A stretch of 64,000 nt of DNA from Candidatus Peribacteria bacterium. Lineage in GTDB: Bacteria; Patescibacteriota; Gracilibacteria; Peribacterales; Peribacteraceae. Below the pieces are notes generated by a model that had not been told where the DNA came from, searched no databases, and worked only from the letters and a program-made list of their open reading frames with translations. Made by a program: the position numbers and the translations under genes. Shown one piece after another: positions 23,719 through 31,517 of this stretch. Every line of letters begins with the position of its first letter. Within the stretch, counting starts at the first letter, position 1. The stretch spans positions 82,436-146,435 of the forward strand of contig CP082927.1 in NCBI GenBank assembly GCA_023038255.1, written 5' to 3'.

Positions 23719-24240
23719 TTACTGTTTGGCTTCCAGTCGTTTAGCCTTCCAGACGGTCCAGAGTCCGGCTCCTGCAAGCACAAAGCCGGCAAGGATGGTT
23801 CCAGGACCTGTATCGCTGAGAGGAGCACCGCTGTGCAGTCCCTGCTGGGAAATGAGCACGCGGACGCGCTCTTCAATGTCTGCATCCATCTGCTGGCCAC
23901 GGACACGTTCCAGAATGCGCTGCTCTTCAAGTGTGAGAGAGGATTCCGGTTCGGTCGTTGTGCCTGCAGGAGCAGAGCTCAAAGCTGCCGCAATACTTGC
24001 TGCAGAGGAAGACGATGACTTTCCAAAGAGAGCTTCCTGTTCACGCTGACGGCGTGCGGCTGCGCTTGCCTGCTGTGCTTCCTGAATCGCCTCGGTATCG
24101 CGTGAGCGTGGGGGCGGCGTGAAGTACTGCAGATTGTCCTCGTTGCTCAGGGCTTCCTCCGGCGTTGTATAGGCGATTGCCATGGACGGCACCAGGAGTG
24201 TCGTGAGAAGGAGGCTGCGGAGGATGTGTGTGGAAGTCAT
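23719..24240 (-). CDS. Exported or membrane-anchored hypothetical protein
   Basis: 173 residues. A signal peptide (MTSTHILRSLLLTTLLVPSM, cleavage near AIAY) is followed by a Gln/Ala/Glu-rich, probably helical region, a serine run (GKSSSSSAAS) and a C-terminal membrane segment, GTILAGFVLAGAGLWTVWKA, with a short basic tail. This is a cell-surface anchored layout. The second of two adjacent ATGs (24240) is chosen because TATAAT ends exactly 6 nt before it. It follows the calcium-repeat gene by 37 nt. Confidence 0.7.
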   Translation of the reverse strand: MTSTHILRSLLLTTLLVPSMAIAYTTPEEALSNEDNLQYFTPPPRSRDTEAIQEAQQASAAARRQREQEALFGKSSSSSAASIAAALSSAPAGTTTEPESSLTLEEQRILERVRGQQMDADIEERVRVLISQQGLHSGAPLSDTGPGTILAGFVLAGAGLWTVWKAKRLEAKQ

Positions 24241-24246
24241 CATAGT

Positions 24247-24275
24247 ATTATACATTAAAGAGACAAATTGAGCAA
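24247..24275 (-). promoter_or_regulatory. Promoter with -10 element abutting the start codons (leaderless)
   Basis: TTGCTC (24275-24270) and a perfect TATAAT (24252-24247) are separated by 17 bp on the minus strand. The -10 ends 3 nt before the first ATG and 6 nt before the second, so the message should start at or within the start codon. Confidence 0.7.
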
Positions 24276-24277
24276 TA

Positions 24278-25276
24278 TCAGCACTCGGATTTTCCGTCAA
24301 AGATACACTTGAGGAAACGCTGATAGTCGCCGTATCCGTCGTTTTTGGAATCGACTTTCAGCGGATCGGTTTCGTCACTATCAACTTCTCCGTCCAGGTT
24401 TTTGTCTTCTCCCGCGTAGAGCTGCTGGCCGTTGCTCAGACGTATGCGGCACATTCCGTCACAGAGTCCGTCGCGGTCTGTGTCTTTTATACGCGGATCG
24501 GTTTCATCCATTTCCGGGCGTCCATTCCAGTTTGTGTCCTCAATACCGTCAATAATACCGTCGCCATCCGTATCGCGGAGCGTCGGGCTGGTGGCACTGG
24601 TGAACTCGGTTCCATCGACCACACCGTCTCCGTCTGAATCAGGATTATTTTTATCGGTGCCGATCTCGATTTCAATTTTGTCATTCACGCCATCCTGGTC
24701 CGGATCAAGGCCAATGGCCATAGGCGTATCAGCCATGATGTAGCACATGGTACCCGGCTGGAATGTTTCAATCTGGTGCCGGATACTCCCGACTACGCGA
24801 TCGTTCATTGTCTCTGCCTCTGTCTTTGTCGGCAGATTCTGCAGGGAGTATTGTGGCTTATTTCTGGCTTCCGTCTCACGGCGGACCGCGCGTTCTTTTT
24901 CAGATAAAAACATCAGTCCCGGGAAACCGACACGCTTGCTGGTAATAGTCGGATCATAGTTCTGCGGGAAGCAGTAGCCCCAGTAGCGTGCGGTTGTCCC
25001 CTTCAGACCAAGAAGAACCTGGCGATTGATGGATGTGAAATCAAAGGGAAGATGAAACACAACATTGGTGTCCGGCGGGATCGTGGCGCCCAAAAGAATG
25101 TCGTCTTCTTCCAGCACTAACCAGGCTGGTGCTACAGGCTTGCGGATAATGCGGGCGAGGATTTCATCGTTCTGAACGAGAATGTTCAATGTGACGAGCC
25201 CAGAAAGCACCACGCACAACCCAATGACCCTGTGCAGGAAGCGGAATCGCTTGGTGGTGGACTGTATGTCAGACAT
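24278..25276 (-). CDS. Membrane-anchored protein with thrombospondin type 3-like calcium repeats
   Basis: 332 residues. A single N-terminal membrane anchor (FLHRVIGLCVVLSGLVTLNI, near residue 20) places the rest outside the cell. After about 150 residues without a known motif come tandem Asp-rich repeats, such as DQDGVNDKIEIEIGTDKNNP, DSDGDGVVDGTEF, DTDGDGIIDGIED and DTDRDGLCDG, of the TSP3/EF-hand-like type that bind calcium. It ends DGKSEC. The ATG at 25276 lies 6 nt behind TATACT. It diverges from dnaJ, and both promoters fit in 125 bp. Confidence 0.85.
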   Translation of the reverse strand: MSDIQSTTKRFRFLHRVIGLCVVLSGLVTLNILVQNDEILARIIRKPVAPAWLVLEEDDILLGATIPPDTNVVFHLPFDFTSINRQVLLGLKGTTARYWGYCFPQNYDPTITSKRVGFPGLMFLSEKERAVRRETEARNKPQYSLQNLPTKTEAETMNDRVVGSIRHQIETFQPGTMCYIMADTPMAIGLDPDQDGVNDKIEIEIGTDKNNPDSDGDGVVDGTEFTSATSPTLRDTDGDGIIDGIEDTNWNGRPEMDETDPRIKDTDRDGLCDGMCRIRLSNGQQLYAGEDKNLDGEVDSDETDPLKVDSKNDGYGDYQRFLKCIFDGKSEC

Positions 25277-25401
25277 CAAAATAGTATAGCAGAAATGAGG
25301 CGAAATGGCCAGAGGATGCCTAAGGCAAACAGGATGGTTTTCCGCCGAAAATTGCCAATTCTCTCTAGCGACGCCCCTGCCCCAAGCCCTATACTTTCCC
25401 C

Positions 25402-26493
25402 ATGGCCAAAGATCTCTATGGCATTTTGGGTGTTTCGAAGGGCGCAAGTCCGGACGAGATTAAGGCTGCGTACAGAAAAATGAGCAAAGAATGGCATCCC
25501 GACAAGCATAAAGGGGACAAAGGCGCTGAGGATAAATTTAAGGAAATCAACGAAGCATACGAAGTGCTCGGCGATGCAGATAAGAAGCAGCGCTACGACC
25601 AATTCGGCACAACGGGTAACGGACCCGGGGGTGGAGGGGCGGGATTTGGTGGTTTCGATTTTTCCGGATTCGGAAACGGCGGAGCCCAGAACGTCGACTT
25701 CGGTGATCTTTTCGGCAGTTTTTTCGGAGGAGGCGGAGGACAGCGCCGCGCGGCAGATATGAACCAGGGAGAGAACCGGGAGATCGAATTAACTATCACA
25801 CTGAAAGATGTGGTGACCGGCGTGCAGCACCCGGTAGAAATCCGCAGGCTTACTGTGTGTGATGTCTGCAAAGGTGATGGTGCTGAACCCGGTGCAAAAA
25901 TTACAAAGTGTGAGACATGTGGCGGAACGGGAGAAGTGGTGCGGACCGCACAGTCATTTTTTGGCCAGATACAGCAGCGCGCTGTCTGTTCAACTTGTAG
26001 CGGATCCGGGTCTGTTCCTGAGAAAAAATGTCACCACTGTCATGGCGAAGGACGTTTGCCGGATAAAGTGAATGTCGTCATCGACGTTCCTGCCGGTATT
26101 GATAATGGTCAAACACTGCGCATTCGTAATCAGGGTGACAGCGGGCGCAGAGGTGCTGCCAGTGGCGATCTTTTCGTGCACATTCGCGTCCGGAGTGATG
26201 CGCGTTTTACGCGAGAAGGAACAGACATCCGTTCTGAAGTAGCTATTCCCGTTATCGATGCCATCCTTGGTGGCACTGTGGAAGTGGATACCGTGCACGG
26301 CGTCTCAACGCTCACTATTCCCGACGGCACACAGCCCGGACAGATTTTCCGCATGAAAGGAAAAGGTCTCCCTGAACTCGGACGCACGGCGCATGTGGGG
26401 GATCATTATGTGATTGTGAATGTGGAGGTGCCGAAAAAACTGAATAAAGCGGAGAAGAAGATTTTGGAGGAGTGGAGGGAGGCAAAGAAGTAA
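25402..26493 (+). CDS. dnaJ: Chaperone DnaJ (Hsp40)
   Basis: Co-chaperone that stimulates DnaK ATPase. The J domain (residues 1-70) has the HPD motif in KEWHPDKHKGD. A Gly/Phe-rich linker spans about 72-115. The zinc region has four CXXCXGXG-type motifs (CDVCKGDG, CETCGGTG, CSTCSGSG, CHHCHGEG), followed by two C-terminal substrate domains. The length, 363 residues, is normal. TATACT at 25390-25395 ends 6 nt before the ATG and there is no ribosome site, so the message is probably leaderless. No dnaK or grpE is adjacent. Confidence 0.97.
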   Translation: MAKDLYGILGVSKGASPDEIKAAYRKMSKEWHPDKHKGDKGAEDKFKEINEAYEVLGDADKKQRYDQFGTTGNGPGGGGAGFGGFDFSGFGNGGAQNVDFGDLFGSFFGGGGGQRRAADMNQGENREIELTITLKDVVTGVQHPVEIRRLTVCDVCKGDGAEPGAKITKCETCGGTGEVVRTAQSFFGQIQQRAVCSTCSGSGSVPEKKCHHCHGEGRLPDKVNVVIDVPAGIDNGQTLRIRNQGDSGRRGAASGDLFVHIRVRSDARFTREGTDIRSEVAIPVIDAILGGTVEVDTVHGVSTLTIPDGTQPGQIFRMKGKGLPELGRTAHVGDHYVIVNVEVPKKLNKAEKKILEEWREAKK

Positions 26494-26505
26494 GAAGCAA
26501 TTTGA

Positions 26506-26531
26506 GAATATCGGGTTTAGCGGTATTCTTT
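26506..26531 (+). terminator. Possible terminator behind dnaJ
   Basis: GAATATCG (26506-26513) pairs with CGGTATTC (26521-26528), with one U-G pair and a 7-nt loop. Only three T residues follow, so it may be a weak terminator. Confidence 0.45.
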
Positions 26532-26647
26532 CACCTTTGCTCTTTGTACAGCATCCCGCGCAGCGAGTGATCTGATTCTTCAAAATATGCAGAGCGGAAT
26601 CAGTTTTCCTCTTGGTGCATGTTTTCTCATTCAAAAGGTGGTGCTTT

Positions 26648-27055
26648 ATGGAGACCGAAATACATTTGTGGGAGATGATTCGCAGCCCGGAACAGTGGAA
26701 CAGACTGGTGATTGTCGACGCAGACGCTGAGTCGGTCACTGTAGAGTTACGGATACAAAAACCGAATACTGCTCTCTGGGCGAAACAAGCGAGTGTCCCT
26801 GCAACAATTGAAATCCTGCAACAGGCATTCGAACATGTGGGACATACGTGGTCACAGATCTTCAAAGAGGAAGCCGGGCCTGTCTTCGATGCGACAAGAG
26901 TGGTCACAGTGTTGACCCCCGAGAAGGTGATAATTCTGCGCTGGGATGTTCATCATATCCAGGGGGTCCCCTATCAGATTAATGACGATCTTGAAGTGTG
27001 CTGCATCGCCTTTGTCAGGTTCGATGCGCAGCTGATTATCGAGCATCCCTATTAA
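26648..27055 (+). CDS. Hypothetical protein, 135 residues
   Basis: Starts METEIHLWEMIRSPEQWNRL and continues as an apparently soluble alpha/beta protein (VVTVLTPEKVIILRWDVHHI) ending QLIIEHPY. The ATG at 26648 is preferred over the one at 26612 because AGGTGG lies about 7 nt upstream of it. It stands alone between dnaJ and the convergent jag gene. No motif or family is recognised. Confidence 0.6.
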   Translation: METEIHLWEMIRSPEQWNRLVIVDADAESVTVELRIQKPNTALWAKQASVPATIEILQQAFEHVGHTWSQIFKEEAGPVFDATRVVTVLTPEKVIILRWDVHHIQGVPYQINDDLEVCCIAFVRFDAQLIIEHPY

Positions 27056-27133
27056 TCACAATGAGGAGGCATGTCGAAAGGAACGGGTGACGTAGCAATA
27101 CGCCGCCCATTTCAAAATCCCTAAAAACTAGAA

Positions 27134-27685
27134 TCAAATATCCAGATTCTCCAGTCCATCATCCGCAGCAATCACCGGAGACAGTTCTTCTCCACCCTGC
27201 ACCTGTGAGGTGTTCTTTTTCTCTTCTTTGAGCCGTAAAACAATCTGGCGGTAGTCTCCTTCTCCGACGCTTTCTGTTGTGAGATCTGAGAGACTCGGCG
27301 TGTTTGCAATGTGGAGGTGCACGATGCGACGGAAGTACGGGGACATCGGGCTGAGTGCAATGCGGCTTCCGGTGCGGCGGACGAAGTCTGCTTTCTGCTC
27401 TGCAATTTTGATGACTTTCTCTTCCTGCATTTTGCGATACCCATCCACATCCACAATCACGAGCGGGGTGCGCTCGAGTTTTTCTTCGGTGCGGATCATC
27501 GATTTCAAAACGTGCTGCACCGAGTTCAGTGTCTCGCCGTGCCAGCCGATGATTCTGCTCGCTTCGGTGGAGTCGATATCGACGCGTGTCATGTCGCCGT
27601 CCTGTGTCACACGGATATCGCCGTGCTGAAGATTGAGCAGGTCGAGGAGCTGTGCGAGGGCCGACTGGATGTAGGTAGCATTCAT
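27134..27685 (-). CDS. khpB: KH-R3H RNA-binding protein Jag/KhpB
   Basis: RNA-binding protein linked in other bacteria to cell-wall growth and division. At 183 residues it lacks the long N-terminal Jag domain. The KH-like part is VDIDSTEASRIIGWHGETLN. The R3H domain follows, with VDGYRKMQEEKVIKIAEQKA, the core SPMSPYFRRIVHLHIA and the R3H end GEGDYRQIVLRL. The ATG at 27685 is 11 nt behind TATAGT. Jag is normally next to yidC/rnpA; here those genes are not nearby, and hup lies 125 bp upstream on the same strand. Confidence 0.9.
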   Translation of the reverse strand: MNATYIQSALAQLLDLLNLQHGDIRVTQDGDMTRVDIDSTEASRIIGWHGETLNSVQHVLKSMIRTEEKLERTPLVIVDVDGYRKMQEEKVIKIAEQKADFVRRTGSRIALSPMSPYFRRIVHLHIANTPSLSDLTTESVGEGDYRQIVLRLKEEKKNTSQVQGGEELSPVIAADDGLENLDI

Positions 27686-27765
27686 GGGTGGACCGCACTA
27701 TAGCACGAAGAATTCGCAATAGGCCAGATATCTGTTTCGAAAGAAGCTCCAGCCAAAATGTAAAG

Positions 27766-27790
27766 AAAAAGCCCCCTTACGGAGGCTCTT
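27766..27790 (-). terminator. Rho-independent terminator of hup
   Basis: On the minus strand AGCCTCC (27787-27781) pairs with GGGGGCT (27776-27770) around the loop GTAA, followed by TTTTT and more pyrimidines. It lies 21 nt behind the hup stop. Confidence 0.85.
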
Positions 27791-27810
27791 TCTCGTTTCT
27801 AAAACGACGT

Positions 27811-28086
27811 TTAGCGGACAGCGTCCTTGAGCGTCTTTCCTGCCTTGAAGGACGGAACCTTCATAGCCGGGATAGAAATTTTCTGTGCCGGGTTGCGCGG
27901 GTTGACGCCCGTGCGAGCTGCACGCTTGGACACACGGAATGTGCCGAAGCCCGTGATGGTCACGGAGTTGCCCTTCTTCAATTCTTTCGTGATCATGGTC
28001 GTGATTGCCTCGAGGGCGCTACCTGCAGCACGCTTTGTGATGCCAGCTGCGTTGGCAATGTTGGTGATGAGGTCCTGCTTGGACAT
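27811..28086 (-). CDS. hup: HU-family DNA-binding protein
   Basis: Nucleoid protein of 91 residues that would dimerise and bend DNA. The N-terminal helices begin MSKQDLITNIANAAGITKRA. The beta-arm core has GNSVTITGFGTFRVSKRAAR, the DNA-contacting arm carries GVNPRNPAQKISIPAMKVP, and the protein closes with SFKAGKTLKDAVR. A candidate -10 (TAGAAT) lies about 40 nt upstream, and two identical-arm palindromes lie at 28173-28218. A strong terminator follows, so hup is monocistronic. Confidence 0.96.
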   Translation of the reverse strand: MSKQDLITNIANAAGITKRAAGSALEAITTMITKELKKGNSVTITGFGTFRVSKRAARTGVNPRNPAQKISIPAMKVPSFKAGKTLKDAVR

Positions 28087-28172
28087 AGGAGTGTGGAGAA
28101 GAAGATAAGAAGGTGAATAGCTGTCATTCTAGGACCTCTATGGGGCAAAGCAAGAATCTTAGAGTCCATAAA

Positions 28173-28218
28173 TGGCTTCTCTAAGCCAAAAATAATTTAC
28201 AATGGCTTATATAAGCCA
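28173..28218. promoter_or_regulatory. Two TGGCTT-N4-AAGCCA palindromes 30 bp apart upstream of hup
   Basis: TGGCTTCTCTAAGCCA (28173-28188) and TGGCTTATATAAGCCA (28203-28218) have identical 6-bp arms and 4-bp centres, exactly 30 bp apart, close to three helical turns. They lie 90-130 bp upstream of the hup start in an A+T-rich stretch. The layout is typical of paired operators for a dimeric regulator; hairpins are the alternative. Confidence 0.55.
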
Positions 28219-28635
28219 AAAAATCTGAATACAAACGATGATCAGAAAATGGGAATTTTGCAATAAAAAGAGGGGTTTGATGGAGTGTATGTGCCCCTCC
28301 GCTGGCCGCTGCCGCGGGGGCATTCTTTTTGCCCGTGCAGCAAAAAGAATCAAAAAGTGCGGTCCGGCCAGAGCCACTGACCGCTGACCCCCCCCCGTGG
28401 CCGGACACCTCGCAACGAGACTTCATTTTCACTTCGTGAAAATGTTTCTGGTGGAACTCTTTGTTTTATTGGAACCAAGAAAACTCCCTCTCCCGGAACG
28501 GGAGAGGGGCGGGGAGAGGGCTCAATCTCCTTTCTTCATTCGCTCTCATAAACCGCATAAACTCCCGACCTGTTTGACAACCTCCCTCCTGTCTCCGTAG
28601 TCTCCACCAACAATACATCTTCCTCTATTAAAGCC
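28219..28635. repeat. Gene-free stretch with four strong inverted repeats
   Basis: No convincing gene lies between hup and topA. Four dyads are seen: an 11-bp arm (ATTCTTTTTGC) at 28322-28332/28340-28350; 9-bp GTCCGGCCA at 28362-28370/28398-28406; 9-bp CATTTTCAC at 28424-28432/28436-28444; and 10-bp CCCTCTCCCG at 28486-28495/28499-28508. The last belongs to the CCCTCTCCC...GGGAGAGGG type scattered in many bacterial genomes. Short frames here have poor composition and were not called. Confidence 0.65.
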
Positions 28636-30996
28636 GTGCCGACACATTTAGTTATAGTAGAGTCACCCGCTAAAGCCAAAACCATCAAGCGTTTTTTGGG
28701 GAAGGATTACATCGTGGAAGCGAGTATGGGTCATGTGCGTGATCTGCCGAAGAGCGGACTGGGAATTGACGTGGAGAAGAATTTTGAACCGACGTACGAA
28801 ATTTCTGATGGTAAAGAAACCGTCATCAAAAAACTGCGCGCAGCCATGAAAGAAGCGGATGATGTATGGATCGCGACTGATGAAGACCGCGAAGGAGAGG
28901 CAATCGGCTGGCACCTGACGCAAGCGCTCAAAGTGAAAGATGCGGAGAATGTGAAGCGTATTGTGTTTCATGAAATTACGGAAAGCGCCATCAAGGCTGC
29001 TATCGCGAACCCGCGCACGCTCGATATGCGTCTGGTTGATTCGCAGGCTGCGCGCCGCATTCTCGATCGCCTGGTTGGATACACGCTCTCCCCGTTCCTC
29101 TGGAAAAAAGTGTACTCGGGACTGTCCGCAGGACGTGTGCAGTCTGTTGCTGTGCGCATTATTGTCGACCGCGAGCGGCTCATTCAGAAATTTATCGCCG
29201 AAGAATATTGGTCTGTAGAGGCACAGCTTGAGAACGGAAAGAAGCAGACATTCTCTGCATTCCTCGACAAGAAAAACGGCGAGAAGATCGCACTTGGAAA
29301 TAAAGAGCAGACGGACGCCGTGCTCAGCGATATTAAAGACAAGCCGTTTACTGTGACCAACGTCGAAGAGAAAGAAGTATCCCGCAATCCCGCTCCTCCA
29401 TTCACGACATCCACGCTGCAGCAGGAAGCGGCACGCAAGCTCGGTTTTTCTGTGAAGCAGACAATGGTCGTGGCGCAGCAGCTCTACGAAGGTGTGAGTC
29501 TTGGAAAAGGCGAAGGATCTGTCGGTCTTATTACCTACATGCGTACCGACTCCGTGAACCTCAGCCAGAAAGCATTGGACGATGCAAAAATGACGATCGA
29601 ACATCAGTTCGGACGTGAGTATGTGCTCGCGTCTCCGCGCTTGTTTAAGACAAAAGCGAAGGGTGCACAGGAAGCACACGAAGCCATCCGCCCGACGGAA
29701 ATGGAGCGCACACCTGCTTCACTTGCATCGGTCCTCGATCATCAGCAGCTCAAGCTCTACACGCTCATCTGGAACCGCACGATGGCGACACAGATGCCGC
29801 CCGCAGAATTCAAGCGCATTGCCGCAGACATCAAGGTCGATGCCTACAGTTTCCGTGCGACCGGACAGAGTGTGATTTTCGATGGATTCTTGCGCGCGTA
29901 CTCCGCCGGAAAAGATGATGAACCGGATGAGGATAAAAAAGAGGATGGTGAGGAGGAAGGAGAAAAATTCCTGCCACCATTGAGCGTCGGTGAATCCCTC
30001 GATTGTCATGACATCAAGCCCGAACAGCACTTCACGAAACCGCCTGCACGCTACACGGAAGCGAGTCTTGTGAAGAAACTCGAAGAGGAAGGCATCGGTC
30101 GTCCGTCCACGTATGCACCGACTATCTCGACCATCCAGCAGCGCGGGTACATCCGCAAAGAAGGCCGCAATCTGCTGCCGGAAGATATCGCTTTTACCGT
30201 CACGGATCTCCTGTCCGAGCACTTCCCCGACATCGTCGATCTCAAATTCACTGCCGGCATGGAGCAGTCATTGGATGATATTGCGGAAGGCGCAAACGAG
30301 AGCACGAAGTTCCTGAAAAATTTCTACAATCCGTTTAAGGCACTTGTCGACAGCAAGACGAAGGAGATCAAAAAAGAGGATGTGCTCAAGGAACGCATTC
30401 TCGGCATCGATCCGGAAACCAAGCTCGAAGTGATTGTCCGCACCGGACGCTTCGGTGCCTACGTGCAGCTTGGACGGTTGGATCCGCCGGAGAAAGGAAA
30501 GAAGAAAGTGAAGGGTGAAGGTCCCAAAACTGCATCGCTTCCAAAGCACATCAGCATCGATGCCGCGACCATGGAACAGGCCATGAGCCTGCTCGCATTC
30601 CCACGAAATCTTGGAAAGCATGACGGCAACGATATGTTCGTGGTGCTCGGGCGCTTTGGTCCCTACATGAAGTGCGGTGACGTCACCTCTGCATTGCCCT
30701 CCGATGTCGATCCAGGGCTCGTACAACTGAAAGAGGCGGTGGAACTCCTTACGAGTGCTGCAGAGCGAAAGAAGAAGGCTGCAGAGCCACTCAAAACATT
30801 GGGTGCCGATCCGGAAACAGGTGCCACCATTCATGTGAAAGACGGCCGCTTCGGTCCATACGTGACAGACGGAAAAACGAACGCGTCCCTCACGAAAAAA
30901 TTCACTGTCGAAACCATTACACTTGCGGATGCTGCAGAACTTCTCGTGAAGAAGCGCAGTGCGCCGAAGAAAGTGTGGAGGGGAAAGAAAAAATAA
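28636..30996 (+). CDS. topA: DNA topoisomerase I
   Basis: Type IA topoisomerase that relaxes negative supercoils. The 786 residues start at a GTG giving MPTHLVIVESPAKAKTIKRF, the Toprim opening. The Toprim acidic cluster follows in ATDEDREGEAIGWHL. The catalytic Tyr is in GLITYMRTDSVNLS, and EEGIGRPSTYAPTISTI is the typical gate motif. Instead of C-terminal zinc fingers there are three short repeats (GRFGAYVQLG, GRFGPYMKCG, GRFGPYVTDG). TATTAA lies 4 nt before the GTG and no ribosome site is seen. An acidic insertion (DEPDEDKKEDGEEEGEKF) lies near residue 430. Confidence 0.96.
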   Translation: MPTHLVIVESPAKAKTIKRFLGKDYIVEASMGHVRDLPKSGLGIDVEKNFEPTYEISDGKETVIKKLRAAMKEADDVWIATDEDREGEAIGWHLTQALKVKDAENVKRIVFHEITESAIKAAIANPRTLDMRLVDSQAARRILDRLVGYTLSPFLWKKVYSGLSAGRVQSVAVRIIVDRERLIQKFIAEEYWSVEAQLENGKKQTFSAFLDKKNGEKIALGNKEQTDAVLSDIKDKPFTVTNVEEKEVSRNPAPPFTTSTLQQEAARKLGFSVKQTMVVAQQLYEGVSLGKGEGSVGLITYMRTDSVNLSQKALDDAKMTIEHQFGREYVLASPRLFKTKAKGAQEAHEAIRPTEMERTPASLASVLDHQQLKLYTLIWNRTMATQMPPAEFKRIAADIKVDAYSFRATGQSVIFDGFLRAYSAGKDDEPDEDKKEDGEEEGEKFLPPLSVGESLDCHDIKPEQHFTKPPARYTEASLVKKLEEEGIGRPSTYAPTISTIQQRGYIRKEGRNLLPEDIAFTVTDLLSEHFPDIVDLKFTAGMEQSLDDIAEGANESTKFLKNFYNPFKALVDSKTKEIKKEDVLKERILGIDPETKLEVIVRTGRFGAYVQLGRLDPPEKGKKKVKGEGPKTASLPKHISIDAATMEQAMSLLAFPRNLGKHDGNDMFVVLGRFGPYMKCGDVTSALPSDVDPGLVQLKEAVELLTSAAERKKKAAEPLKTLGADPETGATIHVKDGRFGPYVTDGKTNASLTKKFTVETITLADAAELLVKKRSAPKKVWRGKKK

Positions 30997-31002
30997 AACA
31001 CG

Positions 31003-31040
31003 AAAAAGCCGGCCTTCCTCTGAAATCAGAGAAGGCCGGG
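31003..31040 (-). terminator. Rho-independent terminator of the gene at 31072
   Basis: A long stem with arms CCGGCCTTC and GAAGGCCGG, plus an inner CTCTGA/TCAGAG, spans about 31009-31039. On the minus strand it is followed by CTTTTTCG. On the plus strand it lies just behind topA but no T-run follows, so it mainly serves the minus-strand gene. Confidence 0.75.
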
Positions 31041-31071
31041 TGACACTAACTGTGGAGAATCGAAATCGGCT

Positions 31072-31410
31072 TTATGTGATAGTCATCTTGCCGATTGTGG
31101 TACCGGATGCGAGATCGAAGTAGATGGCCTCCAATCCGCGCTCAAAGGTCAGACGCACATCAGTGCCGCCTTTGCTTTGATGCACAATGCTCAGATTGCC
31201 ATCTTTGTCAGTGATGATCTGTATGCTGGGCGGGAAGGTCGTACCCAGGCAGTGCGCCTTTGCGCACTGCAGCTTTGTGAACTGTATCGTTCCCTTTTCT
31301 CCGAGGTTAATGGTGAGGTTAAAGTCGCGTCTCATGCTTTGACTGTCGAGCATGAGGTTACCCTCGGCATCAACCACGATTTGTAGTACGTCCACGTTAT
31401 TATTCTCCAC
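31072..31410 (-). CDS. Hypothetical protein, 112 residues
   Basis: Starts at a GTG giving MENNNVDVLQIVVDAEGNLM. The regular alternation of short strands and turns (LTINLGEKGTIQFTKLQC, SIQIITDKDGNLSIVH) suggests an all-beta protein without a signal peptide. It has its own promoter (31480-31453) and terminator and is therefore a one-gene unit. No family is recognised. Confidence 0.65.
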   Translation of the reverse strand: MENNNVDVLQIVVDAEGNLMLDSQSMRRDFNLTINLGEKGTIQFTKLQCAKAHCLGTTFPPSIQIITDKDGNLSIVHQSKGGTDVRLTFERGLEAIYFDLASGTTIGKMTIT

Positions 31411-31452
31411 TAGTGATGTAAGCTTCCAGTCACCCGAATAGTGACATTATAT

Positions 31453-31480
31453 ATTATAAAACAATATGTAAAATTAGCAA
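31453..31480 (-). promoter_or_regulatory. Promoter of the 112-residue gene
   Basis: TTGCTA (31480-31475) and a perfect TATAAT (31458-31453) are separated by 16 bp on the minus strand. A second TATAAT lies at 31451-31446. The leader would be about 35 nt. Confidence 0.6.
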
Positions 31481-31517
31481 GTATTTACACTGCACTCATT
31501 GATTCAAATAAGCGCTT

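Noticed and set aside
28181-28600. Two short frames (83 codons minus, 67 codons plus) between hup and topA
   Set aside because: They cross the hairpins, use low-complexity codons and have no ribosome site or -10 element.
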